From Bacillus alkalicellulosilyticus (GTDB lineage: Bacteria; Bacillota; Bacilli; Bacillales; Bacillaceae_F): a stretch of DNA of 64,000 nucleotides. The stretch spans positions 1,795,210-1,859,209 of the forward strand of contig NZ_KV917381.1 of NCBI RefSeq assembly GCF_002019795.1. Reading direction: 5' to 3'. Positions 8,025 through 17,101 of this stretch are shown piece by piece (within the stretch, counting starts at the first letter, position 1; every line of letters starts with the position of its first letter). The notes below the pieces were generated by a model that was not told the origin of the DNA, did not search any database, and saw nothing but the letters and a program-made list of their open reading frames with translations. The position numbers and the translations under genes are program-made.

Positions 8025-8843
8025 ATGGATTTAAATAAAATAAAAGAGTCAGTACAGTTTATTGAAAATAAAATAAAAGTTCAACCATACATAGGGTTAA
8101 TTCTAGGGTCAGGTCTAGGGGAATTAGCCGATGAGATTGAAGATTCGGTTAAAATCCCTTATGAGGAAATTCCGAATTTTCCGGTATCAACAGTAGAAGG
8201 CCATGCTGGGCAATTGGTCATTGGTACTCTTCAAGGAAAAGCAGTCGTTGCCATGCAAGGGAGATTTCATTATTATGAAGGGTATTCAATGAAAGAAGTC
8301 ACATTCCCAGTTCGTGTGATGAAACAAATGGGTGTAGATATTCTTCTTGTCACGAATGCGTGTGGTGGAATGAACAAAGCATTTTCTCCAGGAGATTTAA
8401 TGCTAATTGAAGACCATTTAAATTTAACAGGAGCTAATCCATTAATTGGTCCAAATGATTCAAAGCTTGGACCGCGTTTTCCCGATATGAGTCATGCGTA
8501 TACACCTGAACTTCGAGCCATTGTCGAACATGTAGCTGCTAAGCTAGATATCCCAATCCAAAAGGGCGTGTACGCAGGAATTAGTGGCCCAACGTATATG
8601 ACGGCCGCTGAATTGATTATGTTACGAAAACTAGGTGGAGATGTCGTCGGTATGTCCACGGTTCCAGAAGTAATTGTTGCGCGTCATGGTGGAATGAGAG
8701 TCATAGGAATATCATGTGTCACCGATATGGCCATTGGAGAAGAACTAGAAGGAATCACTCATGAAGAAGTAATGGAAGTAGCAAATCGGACTAAACCGAG
8801 ATTTATCAAGCTTGTACAAGAAATCATTGCGACAGTTGAATAA
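8025..8843 (+). CDS. Second purine nucleoside phosphorylase paralogue with altered base-recognition residues
   Basis: This 272-residue protein aligns without gaps to the preceding gene over the first 240 residues and is clearly a tandem duplicate, roughly 60% identical by eye. Phosphate and ribose motifs are retained ([33 protein letters not shown]). The two residues that bind the purine base differ: the usual Glu is M192 (GPTYMTAAE) and the usual Asn is D234 (CVTDMAIG). In human PNP the corresponding Asn243Asp change is known to admit 6-aminopurines, and the related methylthioadenosine phosphorylases carry Asp at this place. A shifted specificity is therefore inferred, possibly towards adenosine-like substrates. 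It lies between punA and pdp in the same operon. Confidence 0.9.
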   Translation: MDLNKIKESVQFIENKIKVQPYIGLILGSGLGELADEIEDSVKIPYEEIPNFPVSTVEGHAGQLVIGTLQGKAVVAMQGRFHYYEGYSMKEVTFPVRVMKQMGVDILLVTNACGGMNKAFSPGDLMLIEDHLNLTGANPLIGPNDSKLGPRFPDMSHAYTPELRAIVEHVAAKLDIPIQKGVYAGISGPTYMTAAELIMLRKLGGDVVGMSTVPEVIVARHGGMRVIGISCVTDMAIGEELEGITHEEVMEVANRTKPRFIKLVQEIIATVE

Positions 8844-8858
8844 TAAGGTGGTATGATT

Positions 8859-10160
8859 ATGCGAATGGTAGATATTATCGAAAAAAAACGTGATGGAGCT
8901 CCTTTGTCAGAGCAGGAAATCCAGTTTGTTGTTAAGGGATATACATCTGGTGACATTCCTGATTATCAAATGTCTGCCTTTGCAATGGCAGTCTTTTTTC
9001 AAGATATGACGACAGACGAACGGGCTGCACTTACGATGGCAATGGTTGAATCAGGAGACCAAATTGACCTATCAAAAATTAATGGAAAGAAAGTCGATAA
9101 GCATTCGACCGGTGGTGTTGGAGATAAGACGACGATCGCATTAGCGCCTTTGGTGGCGGCTGTTGGGGTTCCTGTTGCAAAAATGTCTGGTCGCGGATTA
9201 GGTCATACAGGGGGAACGATTGACAAGCTTGAATCGATACCAGGATTTACAGTGGAAATAACGAATGACCGATTTATGGAACTCGTCAATGAAAATAAGC
9301 TCGCGGTCGTTGGGCAATCAGGAAATCTAGCACCAGCCGATAAAAAGTTATACGGACTACGCGATGTGACAGCTACTGTTAATTCAATACCTTTAATCGC
9401 AAGTTCGATTATGAGCAAAAAAATTGCTTCAGGAGCAGATGCAATTGTTCTCGACGTAAAAACAGGGACAGGTGCGTTTATGAAGGAACTTGACCAATCG
9501 ATAATACTTGCAAAAGCAATGGTTGACATCGGAAACTCACTAGGAAGAAAAACGATAGCCATTATTTCTGATATGAATCAACCTTTAGGTTATTCGGTTG
9601 GAAATTCACTTGAAGTGATGGAAGCGATTGATTTACTTCGTGGACAGGGACCTGAGGATTTGCGTGAATTGTGTTTATCTCTCGGTAGTGAAATGGTTGT
9701 ATTAGCTGATAAAGCAAGCTCCGTCAAGGATGCTCGTACTTTGTTAGAAGATGCGATTGCTTCAGGTGCCGCGATTGAAAAGTTAAAAACATTTATTGAA
9801 GCACAAGGAGGAGACTCTCGAATCGTCGACGATTATTCCATACTCCCACAAGCCCAATATGAGATTAATGTGGAAGCCGATGAATCGGGCTATGTCGCTG
9901 GCATCGTAGCAGATAAAATCGGAAAAGCGGCTATGGTTCTTGGAGCAGGACGAGCAACAAAGGATGCTCAAATAGACCTAGGGGTAGGCATTACCTTGAA
10001 AAAGAAAATAGGTGAGGCAGTTTCAGTCGGAGATACGATCGCTGTCCTTCATGCCAATTCAGAAAATGTCGACCAAGTGATTAACATGGTTCAAGGATCC
10101 TACACGATTACAGAAGAACAACCACAAAAAAGACCGTTGTTATATGAAACGATTTCATAA
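8859..10160 (+). CDS. pdp: Pyrimidine-nucleoside phosphorylase
   Basis: Pdp cleaves uridine, thymidine and deoxyuridine with phosphate to the base and (deoxy)ribose 1-phosphate. The 433-residue protein equals the B. subtilis length and begins [13 protein letters not shown]. It has the phosphate-binding [12 protein letters not shown] segment (residues about 82-93), the [16 protein letters not shown] substrate motif and a C-terminal domain with [12 protein letters not shown]. The ATG at 8859 is chosen because AAGGTGG lies nine bases upstream and the family begins MRMVD; an in-frame ATG at 8853 is possible. It is the last gene of the deoB operon and is followed by a strong terminator. In B. subtilis pdp sits elsewhere, so this operon gathers the whole nucleoside-breakdown set. 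Confidence 0.95.
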   Translation: MRMVDIIEKKRDGAPLSEQEIQFVVKGYTSGDIPDYQMSAFAMAVFFQDMTTDERAALTMAMVESGDQIDLSKINGKKVDKHSTGGVGDKTTIALAPLVAAVGVPVAKMSGRGLGHTGGTIDKLESIPGFTVEITNDRFMELVNENKLAVVGQSGNLAPADKKLYGLRDVTATVNSIPLIASSIMSKKIASGADAIVLDVKTGTGAFMKELDQSIILAKAMVDIGNSLGRKTIAIISDMNQPLGYSVGNSLEVMEAIDLLRGQGPEDLRELCLSLGSEMVVLADKASSVKDARTLLEDAIASGAAIEKLKTFIEAQGGDSRIVDDYSILPQAQYEINVEADESGYVAGIVADKIGKAAMVLGAGRATKDAQIDLGVGITLKKKIGEAVSVGDTIAVLHANSENVDQVINMVQGSYTITEEQPQKRPLLYETIS

Positions 10161-10178
10161 GCTAATTGTAATGGCTTA

Positions 10179-10224
10179 GAGGCTGGAACAAAAGGAAAAA
10201 CCTTTTGTTCTAGCCTCTTTTTTA
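10179..10224 (+). terminator. Strong terminator after pdp, ACAAAAGG repeat family
   Basis: GAGGCTGGAACAAAAGG pairs with CCTTTTGTTCTAGCCTC across a five-A loop with one mismatch and is followed by six T's. It shares its core with terminators at 2052, 20149, 28380 and 31539. Confidence 0.9.
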
Positions 10225-10403
10225 AGGTGAATACTTCTTCAACTGAAGAAACTAGTTTAAAAGGGTAGAAAAAAAGAGTTACTCTACCGAAACGAGATGA
10301 ATGGCACCAAATCGGTAACGAAAAATAAAGGAATAAATTAACATAACATACACCCCTGGAAAAGTAATAATTCCATAAATCTTTAATGTATTTCATAAAT
10401 TTC

Positions 10404-10432
10404 GTATAAAAGTTGAGAAATTGGAAAAAATT
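10404..10432 (+). promoter_or_regulatory. Candidate sigma-F/sigma-G promoter of dacF
   Basis: GTATA (10404-10408) fits the sigma-F -35 consensus GYWTA, and GGAAAAAATT (10423-10432) fits the -10 consensus GGNRANAMTW at every position, with 14 bases between them. B. subtilis dacF is a forespore gene read by sigma-F and sigma-G. The ATG follows 30 bases downstream. Confidence 0.7.
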
Positions 10433-10462
10433 TAACTAAAAAACTGTGGAGGTAAGACTACT

Positions 10463-11620
10463 ATGAGGGCAATCATCGCTAGTTTAATGAGTTTTTTCGT
10501 AATTTTTTCTGGATTTAGTACATACGTTTCAGCTACTGAAGGGGCAAATCTTGCACCAAATTCTTTTTCAGCCATCATTATTGAAAGAGATACTGGAACG
10601 GTATTATTCGAAAAAGAAAGTAAAAAAGAGCTACCTCCAGCAAGTATGACTAAGATTATGACGATGCTTTTAATTATGGAGGCCATCGATACGGGGAAAA
10701 TTAAATATGACGATATGGTAAGAACGAGTGAAAAAGCAGCATCCATGGGAGGTTCACAAGTTTTCCTTGAACCTGGCGAAGAAATGTCTGTAGAGGATAT
10801 GTTAAAAGCAATTGCGGTTGCATCAGGAAATGATGCATCAGTGGCAATGGCAGAACACATTGCAGGTTCTGAAGAAGAGTTTGTCAGAATGATGAATGAA
10901 AAAGCGAAGGAACTTGGGCTTACAAACACACATTTTTTAAATACAAATGGATTACCAGCCAAAGATCATTATACGTCAGCTTATGATTTAGCCATGATGT
11001 CAAAAGAGCTCTTGAAATACGAAGAAATCACCAGGTTTACAGGGATTTATGAAGACTACCTCCGTCAAAATACAGAAGATGAATTTTGGCTAGTCAATAC
11101 AAATAAATTAGTTAAATTTTATCCTGGGGTTGACGGACTTAAGACTGGTTATACAAGTGAAGCGAAATATGGACTTACGGCTACCGCAAAAAAGAATGGC
11201 ATGAGAATTATTGCTGTTGTCATGGGTGCGCCTTCACCAAAGGAAAGAAACAAACAAATTACAGAGATGCTCGATTACTCGTTTAGCCAATTTATGACGC
11301 ATGCCCTTTATGAAAGAGACCATGTAATTGCTGAGGTAAAAGTAAGTAAAGGAAGTCAAAGTAAAGTTCCTGTTGTTACATCTGAATCTGTCTCAGTCTT
11401 AACGAAAAAAGGCGAGTCCATTGATGATGTCGAGGAAAAATTAACATTTACTACGGATCTTCAGGCACCTGTCAAAAAAGGAGATGTTGTTGGTTCATTA
11501 GTGATTGAAAAAGAAGGAAAAGTACTAGTAGAGACAACTTTAGTTGCTGGTGAGGATGTAGAAAGTGCATCTTGGTGGAGATTGTTTAAACGAACACTTG
11601 GGAAATTTTCAGGAATGTAA
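10463..11620 (+). CDS. dacF: D-alanyl-D-alanine carboxypeptidase DacF (low-molecular-weight PBP)
   Basis: This penicillin-binding protein trims pentapeptide side chains and helps set cross-linking in the spore cortex. The 385-residue protein has a signal peptide (about residues 1-24, cut near VSATEG) and the three serine-peptidase motifs: S61-x2-K64 (PPASMTKIMT), S121-G-N123 (VASGNDAS) and K227-T-G229 (LKTGYTSE). A C-terminal beta domain follows, ending in an amphipathic SWWRLFKRTLGKFS membrane anchor. A GTGGAGG ribosome site precedes the ATG. Position directly upstream of spoIIAA matches B. subtilis dacF, and the forespore-type promoter supports this over other Dac paralogues. Confidence 0.94.
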   Translation: MRAIIASLMSFFVIFSGFSTYVSATEGANLAPNSFSAIIIERDTGTVLFEKESKKELPPASMTKIMTMLLIMEAIDTGKIKYDDMVRTSEKAASMGGSQVFLEPGEEMSVEDMLKAIAVASGNDASVAMAEHIAGSEEEFVRMMNEKAKELGLTNTHFLNTNGLPAKDHYTSAYDLAMMSKELLKYEEITRFTGIYEDYLRQNTEDEFWLVNTNKLVKFYPGVDGLKTGYTSEAKYGLTATAKKNGMRIIAVVMGAPSPKERNKQITEMLDYSFSQFMTHALYERDHVIAEVKVSKGSQSKVPVVTSESVSVLTKKGESIDDVEEKLTFTTDLQAPVKKGDVVGSLVIEKEGKVLVETTLVAGEDVESASWWRLFKRTLGKFSGM

Positions 11621-11693
11621 TCTTTGTAAAAAATGACGAACACCATGAAAATATCCACTACTTTTCGCAGATTTTCACTAGTTTTGTCATAGG

Positions 11694-11721
11694 GCAGGAT
11701 TAGGGAGTAGACATCTAGAAA
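11694..11721 (+). promoter_or_regulatory. Candidate sigma-H promoter of the spoIIA operon
   Basis: GCAGGATTA (11694-11702) fits the sigma-H -35 consensus RNAGGAWWW fully. CTAGAAA follows after 12 bases and keeps the GAA of the RNNGAAT -10 element. A second perfect -35-like ACAGGAAAA occurs at about 11730-11738, without a good -10. B. subtilis spoIIA is sigma-H-dependent. Confidence 0.45.
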
Positions 11722-11793
11722 TTCTCACTACAGGAAAATGGGGCATGATTATTTATTTACATGCCCCTTACTATCTTTGAGGGAGTGAGATTG

Positions 11794-12144
11794 TTGAGTT
11801 TACTAATTAATCTTGAACAAAAAGGAACGGTGTTGCTCGTTCGACTTGAAGGTGAATTAGATCACCATACAGCAGAGCAGTTACGCCAACAGGTGGAAGA
11901 ACGCTTTGAACAATTCGAGCTAAAACATATTGTTTTAAATCTAGAAAACTTGTCATTTATGGATAGTTCAGGTCTTGGTGTCATTTTAGGCCGCTATAAA
12001 CAAGTGAAAAACATTGGTGGGGAAATGGTTGTTTGTGCAATTTCTCCGGCAGTTAAGCGGTTATTTGAAATGTCAGGGTTGTTCAAAATCATCCGTCTAG
12101 AAGAAAGCGAGCAATTTGCACTACAGACGCTGGGGGTGGCCTAA
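11794..12144 (+). CDS. spoIIAA: Anti-sigma-F factor antagonist SpoIIAA
   Basis: SpoIIAA is the STAS-domain partner that, when dephosphorylated, removes SpoIIAB from sigma-F and so triggers forespore transcription. The 116-residue protein is nearly the B. subtilis length (117) and shares blocks such as [26 protein letters not shown] and [14 protein letters not shown]. The SpoIIAB-phosphorylated serine is S58 in FMDSSG. The start is the TTG at 11794 (MSLLIN), eight bases from GGGAGTG and aligned with the B. subtilis N-terminus. Longer frames from 11761 lack a ribosome site. spoIIAB overlaps the TAA stop. Confidence 0.95.
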   Translation: MSLLINLEQKGTVLLVRLEGELDHHTAEQLRQQVEERFEQFELKHIVLNLENLSFMDSSGLGVILGRYKQVKNIGGEMVVCAISPAVKRLFEMSGLFKIIRLEESEQFALQTLGVA

Positions 12145-12146
12145 TG

Positions 12147-12587
12147 ATGAAAAATAGTATGGAAATGAAATTTTCAGCACTAAGTCAAAATGAGTCATTC
12201 GCCCGTGTTACAGTAGGTGCATTTGTTGCCCAATTGGATCCGACAATGGATGAATTAACAGAAATTAAAACGGTAGTTTCTGAGGCTGTGACGAATGCAA
12301 TTATTCATGGTTATCACAATCAACCAGAAGGTATGGTGTACATTTCTGTTGTCCTAGAGAACGATACGGTCGAGTTAACGATTAAGGACGAAGGTGTAGG
12401 AATTGATAACGTAGATGAAGCAAGACAACCATTGTATACAACTAAACCAGAATTAGAGCGTTCGGGTATGGGCTTTACGATTATGGAAAATTTTATGGAT
12501 GAAATCTCGGTTTCAACAGAACCGATGATGGGAACAACTGTGTACTTAAAAAAGCATCTGTCTAAAAGTAAAGCGATGTGTAATTAA
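12147..12587 (+). CDS. spoIIAB: Anti-sigma-F factor and serine kinase SpoIIAB
   Basis: SpoIIAB binds and holds sigma-F inactive in the predivisional cell and mother cell, and phosphorylates SpoIIAA. The 146-residue GHKL-type kinase has the N-box [12 protein letters not shown]1 DEGVGI and G2 SGMGFTIM motifs and ends in KSKAMCN as in B. subtilis. Adjacent ATGs lie at 12144 and 12147; the second aligns with B. subtilis MKN and gives better spacing from GGGGGTGG. It overlaps or abuts the spoIIAA stop, so the two are translationally coupled. Confidence 0.95.
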   Translation: MKNSMEMKFSALSQNESFARVTVGAFVAQLDPTMDELTEIKTVVSEAVTNAIIHGYHNQPEGMVYISVVLENDTVELTIKDEGVGIDNVDEARQPLYTTKPELERSGMGFTIMENFMDEISVSTEPMMGTTVYLKKHLSKSKAMCN

Positions 12588-12599
12588 GGGGTTCTGTTT

Positions 12600-13355
12600 A
12601 TGGATGTGGAGGTAAAGCAGGAAAACAATGATGCATACTTAAAGGATAATGAAGTCAAGAAGCTCATTGAAAAAAGTCAGGCAGGGGACCAGGATGCCAG
12701 GGATACGATTGTTAATCGGAATACCAGACTTGTATGGTCAGTTGTCCAACGTTTCTTAAACAGAGGGTATGAGCCTGATGACTTATTTCAAATTGGTTGT
12801 ATCGGTTTGATTAAATCTATTGATAAATTCGACCTTTCTTATGATGTGAAGTTCTCGACATATGCGGTACCTATGATAATTGGAGAAATTCAACGTTTTC
12901 TTCGTGACGATGGAACGGTTAAGGTCAGTCGTTCGATAAAGGAACTAGGAAATAAAATTCGGAAAATGAAAGACGAGCTGTCCAAAACACTTGGACGGGT
13001 TCCTACTGTAAATGAAATTGCTGAAAAGCTAGAAATTACACCAGAGGAAGTCGTTTTTGCTGGAGAAGCAAGTCGCTCTCTTACATCAATTCATGAGACC
13101 GTTTATGAAAACGATGGAGATCCGATTACTCTTCTAGACCAAATTGCTGATAGTTCGGAAACCAAGTGGTTTGAAAAAATTGCATTAAAGGAAGCGATTC
13201 GTCATTTAGACGAGCGCGAACGTCTAATTGTCTATTTACGGTACTATAAAGATCAAACTCAATCAGAGGTAGCCAATCGCTTGGGAATCTCCCAAGTACA
13301 AGTATCGAGACTTGAAAAGAAAATATTGGATCAGATTAAAGAGCAGATGGAGTAA
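12600..13355 (+). CDS. sigF: RNA polymerase sigma-F factor
   Basis: This is the first forespore-specific sigma factor. The 251-residue protein contains sigma region 2 (LVWSVVQRFLNRGYEPDDLFQ and IGLIKSIDKFDLSY), region 3 (VSRSIKELGNKIRKMKDEL) and a region 4 helix-turn-helix (QSEVANRLGISQVQVSRLEK). Its place after spoIIAA-spoIIAB and directly before spoVAA identifies it as SigF rather than SigG or SigB. The ATG lies 12 bases after spoIIAB behind AAGGGG. Confidence 0.96.
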   Translation: MDVEVKQENNDAYLKDNEVKKLIEKSQAGDQDARDTIVNRNTRLVWSVVQRFLNRGYEPDDLFQIGCIGLIKSIDKFDLSYDVKFSTYAVPMIIGEIQRFLRDDGTVKVSRSIKELGNKIRKMKDELSKTLGRVPTVNEIAEKLEITPEEVVFAGEASRSLTSIHETVYENDGDPITLLDQIADSSETKWFEKIALKEAIRHLDERERLIVYLRYYKDQTQSEVANRLGISQVQVSRLEKKILDQIKEQME

Positions 13356-13373
13356 TCCATTTGTTCTTTTTTT
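13341..13373 (+). terminator. Terminator at the end of sigF
   Basis: GAGCAGATGGA (inside the last sigF codons) pairs with TCCATTTGTTC through two G-T pairs around GTAA and is followed by seven T's. It separates the spoIIA and spoVA operons. Confidence 0.75.
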
Positions 13374-13509
13374 GCGCAGGGAATGGGTCCGCATATCGCT
13401 TTTAGCAATTATCAAATTTCCGTTTTTCTTATTATTGTTTATTCTTCTTCATTTCAACCATGTTATTAAAAAAATAATTTTTAGTAATTGTTGGTAAAAC
13501 TTCGTAAAA

Positions 13510-13539
13510 GAATGAACATAAGAAAATCAATCCATACTA
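13510..13539 (+). promoter_or_regulatory. Sigma-G promoter of the spoVA operon
   Basis: GAATG (13510-13514) fits the -35 consensus GMATR. CATACTA (13533-13539) fits the -10 consensus CATNHTA at every position. The spacer is 18 bases, and spoVA is a classical late-forespore sigma-G operon. Confidence 0.72.
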
Positions 13540-13597
13540 AAGAAAAAGTAACACGAGTAGATGTGTTTGATTCTCCATGGCAAAGGGGGAGGAAACA

Positions 13598-14239
13598 ATG
13601 GGGCAGAGTCAATCGATTTACATTAGAATGAGACACCATGTGCGGGTGAACCTCGGACAGAATGTCACGGTCGGAGATGTGGCTCAAGTCATTGCAGAGC
13701 CTTCTCTAAAAAAAGAAATTGACAAATTGATTATTCATCGAGTGAAAAGGGAGGACAAAAATTTTATCATCATCGATGTGATGGCAGTTATTGAAACAAT
13801 AACCACGTCATCACTTCATGTTTCCGGAGACATTCAATCGTTGGGAAATGCACAATCGATTTTAGAGGTTGAAATGAAGCAACGGAAACTAACACCGATT
13901 TTATTTTGTTTAATCTGGTTACTGTTATTTTTTGGTGCAGCTTTAGCAATCATGAACTTTCATGAAGATGTAAGCATGAGAGAAGTCCATCAGCGAATTT
14001 TCAAAGTAGTCACAGGAAATGAGTCAGCAAAGCCATTATTGTTGCAAATCCCTTATTCCATTGGTTTAGGTTTAGGGATGATTTTATTTTTTAACCATGT
14101 TTTTAAAAAGCGAATTAATGAAGAACCAAGTCCTTTGGAAGTGGAAATGTTTAAGTATCAACAGGATTTAAACCAATACCTTATCATCCACGAAAACAAA
14201 GAAAACAAAGAAAGCGAAAAAAAATCGGATGGTGATTGA
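13598..14239 (+). CDS. spoVAA: Stage V sporulation protein AA
   Basis: This is the first gene of the seven-gene operon for dipicolinic acid uptake into, and release from, the spore. The 213-residue protein has a soluble N-terminal half (residues 1-105) with the RMRHHVRVN start, then two transmembrane helices (about 108-130 and 155-178) and a charged Lys/Glu tail (KENKESEKKSD). The ATG at 13598 is chosen because GGGGGAGG lies a few bases upstream; the longer frame from 13577 has no ribosome site. It overlaps spoVAB by 11 bases. Confidence 0.93.
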   Translation: MGQSQSIYIRMRHHVRVNLGQNVTVGDVAQVIAEPSLKKEIDKLIIHRVKREDKNFIIIDVMAVIETITTSSLHVSGDIQSLGNAQSILEVEMKQRKLTPILFCLIWLLLFFGAALAIMNFHEDVSMREVHQRIFKVVTGNESAKPLLLQIPYSIGLGLGMILFFNHVFKKRINEEPSPLEVEMFKYQQDLNQYLIIHENKENKESEKKSDGD

Positions 14240-14651
14240 AGCGGTTCTGTCAATTTTTATTGGACTTGGTGGAGGACTTGCGGTGGGCGGCGGTTTCGTT
14301 GCATTTCTATCTGTATTAGGAATTGTTCCTCGTTTGACCCAACTATCGAAAACTCAAAAGTATATTGCCATTTATGAATGGAGTGTTGTCTTAGGAGCGT
14401 TAACGGGAGCAACCGCTAGTTTGAATGATTTAGAACTTCATCTAACGGAATGGCTTTTACTTCCGATCGGCTTAGCTTGTGGGATGTTTGTAGGAATGTT
14501 AGCTGCTGCATTAACAGAAGTGTTAAATGTCTTGCCGATTCTTTCTAAACGTATAGGAGTCCAAGAAAAGATAGTGATTTTATTAATGGCAATAGTGTTA
14601 GGTAAAATGTTTGGCTCATTGTTCCACTGGGTTTATTTTGTGGACCACTAG
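14229..14651 (+). CDS. spoVAB: Stage V sporulation protein AB
   Basis: The 140-residue integral membrane protein has about four or five transmembrane segments and the family's Gly-rich opening (IGLGGGLAVGGGFVAFL). It takes part in dipicolinate movement across the inner spore membrane; its exact role is not known. It is translationally coupled to spoVAA by an 11-base overlap and is followed directly by spoVAC. Confidence 0.93.
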   Translation: MVIEAVLSIFIGLGGGLAVGGGFVAFLSVLGIVPRLTQLSKTQKYIAIYEWSVVLGALTGATASLNDLELHLTEWLLLPIGLACGMFVGMLAAALTEVLNVLPILSKRIGVQEKIVILLMAIVLGKMFGSLFHWVYFVDH

Positions 14652-14672
14652 GTGAAAGGAGAACAGCTAGAG

Positions 14673-15134
14673 ATGGAAGACCAGAAGAAAAAACAAAAGC
14701 AATATCTAAAAAAGATAAAGCCTTTACAGCCCAAACGACCGATTTTTAAAAATGGCATAAAGGCATATGTCATCGGTGGGATTATTTGTGCCATTGGCCA
14801 AGGAATATCGAACTTTTACCTTTTTACATTTGATTTAACAGAAAGAACAGTCATTAGTCCAACGATTGCCACGCTGATCCTCATCGCAGCGCTTTTAACA
14901 GGCTTTGGGGTTTATGACCGCTTAGGGCAATTTGCTGGTGCTGGTGCATTGGTTCCGGTGACAGGGTTCTCGAACGCGATGACGAGCGCGGCCCTTGAAC
15001 ATAAAAGTGAAGGTCTTGTATTTGGAATTGGTTCAAATATGTTTAAAATAGCGGGGGCCGTTATTGTATTTGGCGTTGTATCGGCTTATCTTGTTGGTCT
15101 TACCAGGTTACTCGTACAAACGTTAATAAATTAA
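14673..15134 (+). CDS. spoVAC: Stage V sporulation protein AC (canonical copy)
   Basis: SpoVAC is the mechanosensitive-channel-like membrane subunit through which dipicolinate leaves at germination. The 153-residue protein has a basic cytoplasmic N-terminus and several helices with the conserved FAGAGALVPVTGFSNAM segment and the EHKSEGLVFGIGSNMFK signature. The ATG at 14673 is supported by AAAGGAG 11 bases upstream; the GTG at 14652 would place that site inside the frame. A second copy of this gene occurs at 40355. Confidence 0.94.
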   Translation: MEDQKKKQKQYLKKIKPLQPKRPIFKNGIKAYVIGGIICAIGQGISNFYLFTFDLTERTVISPTIATLILIAALLTGFGVYDRLGQFAGAGALVPVTGFSNAMTSAALEHKSEGLVFGIGSNMFKIAGAVIVFGVVSAYLVGLTRLLVQTLIN

Positions 15135-15148
15135 AGGGGGCAAGCTTT

Positions 15149-16165
15149 GTGAAGCGCAAGGGGAAGCAAACCTGGAAGTTTTCTGAAGGTGTTTTTATTG
15201 CTTCAAGTGCTACAGCGGTTGGCCCATTAGAAGCAAAAGGACCTTTACATGAAAGCTATGATAAAACATATAGCAAACTGTATTGTGAAGAATCCAATTG
15301 GGAGTTAGCCGAACGACGCCTTCTAACTGATGCCATTGAAGAAACGTTGAAAAAAGACCATAAAAAGCAAAAGGAAATTGACTTTCTTTTGGCCGGAGAT
15401 TTATTAAATCAAAATGTGACATCAAACTATGTAGCTAGGCAGCAGCAAATTCCTTTCATAGGAATGTTCGCTGCATGTTCGACCATAACTGAAACACTGG
15501 CATTAGGATCTGTCCTTATTGATGGAGGTTATGCCGAAAATGTCATCTGTGCCACGAGTAGCCATAATGCTACAGCGGAGAGACAATTTCGGTTTCCGAC
15601 TGAATTTGGGGGCCAAAAACCAGACTCATCCACATTTACAGTCACAGGTGCAGGCGCAGCCCTTTTAACGAACCGTCCTTCACCGATAAAAATTACGTAC
15701 GCTACTGTTGGCAAGGTGATTGACTTAGGAGTCAAAGACCCTTTTAATATGGGATCAGCTATGGCTCCGGCCGCTTTTGATACGATTACTACTCACCTTG
15801 AGGAGACAAAGCAAGATATATCTGATTTTGACATTATCGTCACGGGCGATTTATCAAGAATAGGTACTATTGTATTGCGAGAATTGTTCAAGGAGAAAAG
15901 GATTGACATTTCTCATAAGCACCATGATTGTGGAGTGATGATTTATAGTCCTGACCAGCCTGTATTTGCTGGTGGTAGTGGCTGTGCATGTCCAGCAGTC
16001 GTTACATTTGGTCATTTGTTTTCTGAAATGAAAAAAGGAAAAATAAAAAAAATGTTAGTTGTCGCAACGGGAGCATTGTTAAGCCCTACAATGATGCAAC
16101 AAAAAGAAACCATACCATGCATCGCGCATGGTATCGTTTTTGAAGCAGGGGTGATGGAAACATGA
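15149..16165 (+). CDS. spoVAD: Stage V sporulation protein AD, dipicolinate-binding (canonical copy)
   Basis: SpoVAD is a thiolase-fold protein on the inner spore membrane that binds dipicolinic acid. The 338-residue protein begins at a GTG behind AAAGGGGG. Recognisable family segments are [51 protein letters not shown] and [20 protein letters not shown]. It overlaps the next gene at the ATGATG/TGA junction. A paralogue lies at 40834, with the same length and order of motifs. Confidence 0.95.
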   Translation: MKRKGKQTWKFSEGVFIASSATAVGPLEAKGPLHESYDKTYSKLYCEESNWELAERRLLTDAIEETLKKDHKKQKEIDFLLAGDLLNQNVTSNYVARQQQIPFIGMFAACSTITETLALGSVLIDGGYAENVICATSSHNATAERQFRFPTEFGGQKPDSSTFTVTGAGAALLTNRPSPIKITYATVGKVIDLGVKDPFNMGSAMAPAAFDTITTHLEETKQDISDFDIIVTGDLSRIGTIVLRELFKEKRIDISHKHHDCGVMIYSPDQPVFAGGSGCACPAVVTFGHLFSEMKKGKIKKMLVVATGALLSPTMMQQKETIPCIAHGIVFEAGVMET

Positions 16166-16515
16166 TGGAATATTTCATTGCGTTTGCTGTAGGCGGTGCG
16201 ATTTGCCTTTTGGGACAACTTCTATTAGATGTCTTTAAGCTGACGCCTACCCATATGATGAGTACTCTTGTGGTCATTGGAGCTTTGTTGGATGGCTTCC
16301 ACTTATATGATCGCTTAATAGACTTTGCAGGGGCAGGAGCTACTGTTCCAATTACAAGCTTTGGACACTCGCTTGTTCATGGTGCGATGTCTGAAGCGGA
16401 CCGCTATGGCTTTTTAGGAGTTGGGATGGGAATTTTTGAGGTGACATCTGTAGGTATTTCTACCTCGATTTTATTTGGATTCTTAGTAGCGATAGTATTT
16501 AAACCTAGGGGGTGA
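16162..16515 (+). CDS. spoVAEB: Stage V sporulation protein AEB (canonical copy)
   Basis: The 117-residue membrane protein has about three or four helices and the motifs [12 protein letters not shown] and [20 protein letters not shown] shared with SpoVAC-type subunits. It contributes to the SpoVA dipicolinate channel. The start overlaps the spoVAD stop codon. A close paralogue lies at 41847. Confidence 0.93.
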   Translation: MMEYFIAFAVGGAICLLGQLLLDVFKLTPTHMMSTLVVIGALLDGFHLYDRLIDFAGAGATVPITSFGHSLVHGAMSEADRYGFLGVGMGIFEVTSVGISTSILFGFLVAIVFKPRG

Positions 16516-16519
16516 TGAG

Positions 16520-17101
16520 ATGAGAGACAAAAAACGCGTCATTTTAATTACGGATGGGGACGACCATGCGAGAAAAGCAGTTGAAATTGTAGCTAAGCAA
16601 ATTGGTGGTCGTTGCATTTCAAGTTCTGCAGGGAACCCTACAAGATTAACTGGAAATGAACTGATTTCTCTCATACACAAAGCACCACATGACCCTGTAC
16701 TGGTGATGTTTGACGATTGTGGTTTTCATGAAAAAGGCCAGGGTGAAGAAGCAATGAGAATTGTTGCGAATGAAAAAACAATAGAAGTTATTGGAGCAAT
16801 TGCTGTGGCCTCTTCTACGCATTCCCACGAATGGACCAAAGTCGATATCAGTATCGATCGTACTGGGAAATTAACAGAATTTGGAGTGGACAAATATGGG
16901 TTACCAGACCTAGAAGTAGGAAGAATAGATGGCGACACCGTTTATATCTTGGATGAGTTAAATATTCCTTTCATTGTTGGCATAGGAGATGTCGGTAAAA
17001 TGGCAGGACAGGATATTGTGGAAAAAGGCGCTCCCATAACGAAAAAAGCGGTTGAACTTATTCTAGAAAGGAGCAGAACCAATGGAAGCAAATATTCCTA
17101 A
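16520..17101 (+). CDS. spoVAEA: Stage V sporulation protein AEA
   Basis: The 193-residue protein is soluble and begins with a strand-Gly-Asp motif (VILITDGDDHARKA). Conserved stretches include VMFDDCGFHEKGQGEEAM and SSTHSHEW. It has the family length (about 200 residues) and no membrane helix. Its biochemical role within the SpoVA machinery is not known. The next gene, spoVAF, starts 20 bases before its stop, and the GGGGGTGATGAG before its own ATG is a good ribosome site. Confidence 0.92.
   Translation: MRDKKRVILITDGDDHARKAVEIVAKQIGGRCISSSAGNPTRLTGNELISLIHKAPHDPVLVMFDDCGFHEKGQGEEAMRIVANEKTIEVIGAIAVASSTHSHEWTKVDISIDRTGKLTEFGVDKYGLPDLEVGRIDGDTVYILDELNIPFIVGIGDVGKMAGQDIVEKGAPITKKAVELILERSRTNGSKYS

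Larger units (their letters stand above)
10161..10462 (+). other. Gap between pdp and dacF
   Basis: The 302-base interval holds the pdp terminator at its left end and a sigma-F/G-like promoter at its right end. I see no convincing gene between them. A 21-codon frame on the minus strand (about 10282-10347) has a ribosome-site-like AGGGGTG but no other support. Confidence 0.6.

Noticed and set aside
9203-9562. 119-codon minus-strand frame inside pdp
   Set aside because: It is antisense to a strongly conserved coding region, has no ribosome site and a Ser/Ile-rich composition typical of reverse-frame artefacts. Similar shadows occur opposite dacF (10432-10962) and spoVAF.
10282-10347. 21-codon minus-strand frame between pdp and dacF
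   Set aside because: It has a plausible AGGGGTG site but is too short to support without conservation data.
11730-11738. ACAGGAAAA as the main sigma-H -35 of spoIIA
   Set aside because: It matches the -35 consensus perfectly, but no GAAT-like -10 lies 11-12 bases downstream; the site at 11694 was preferred.
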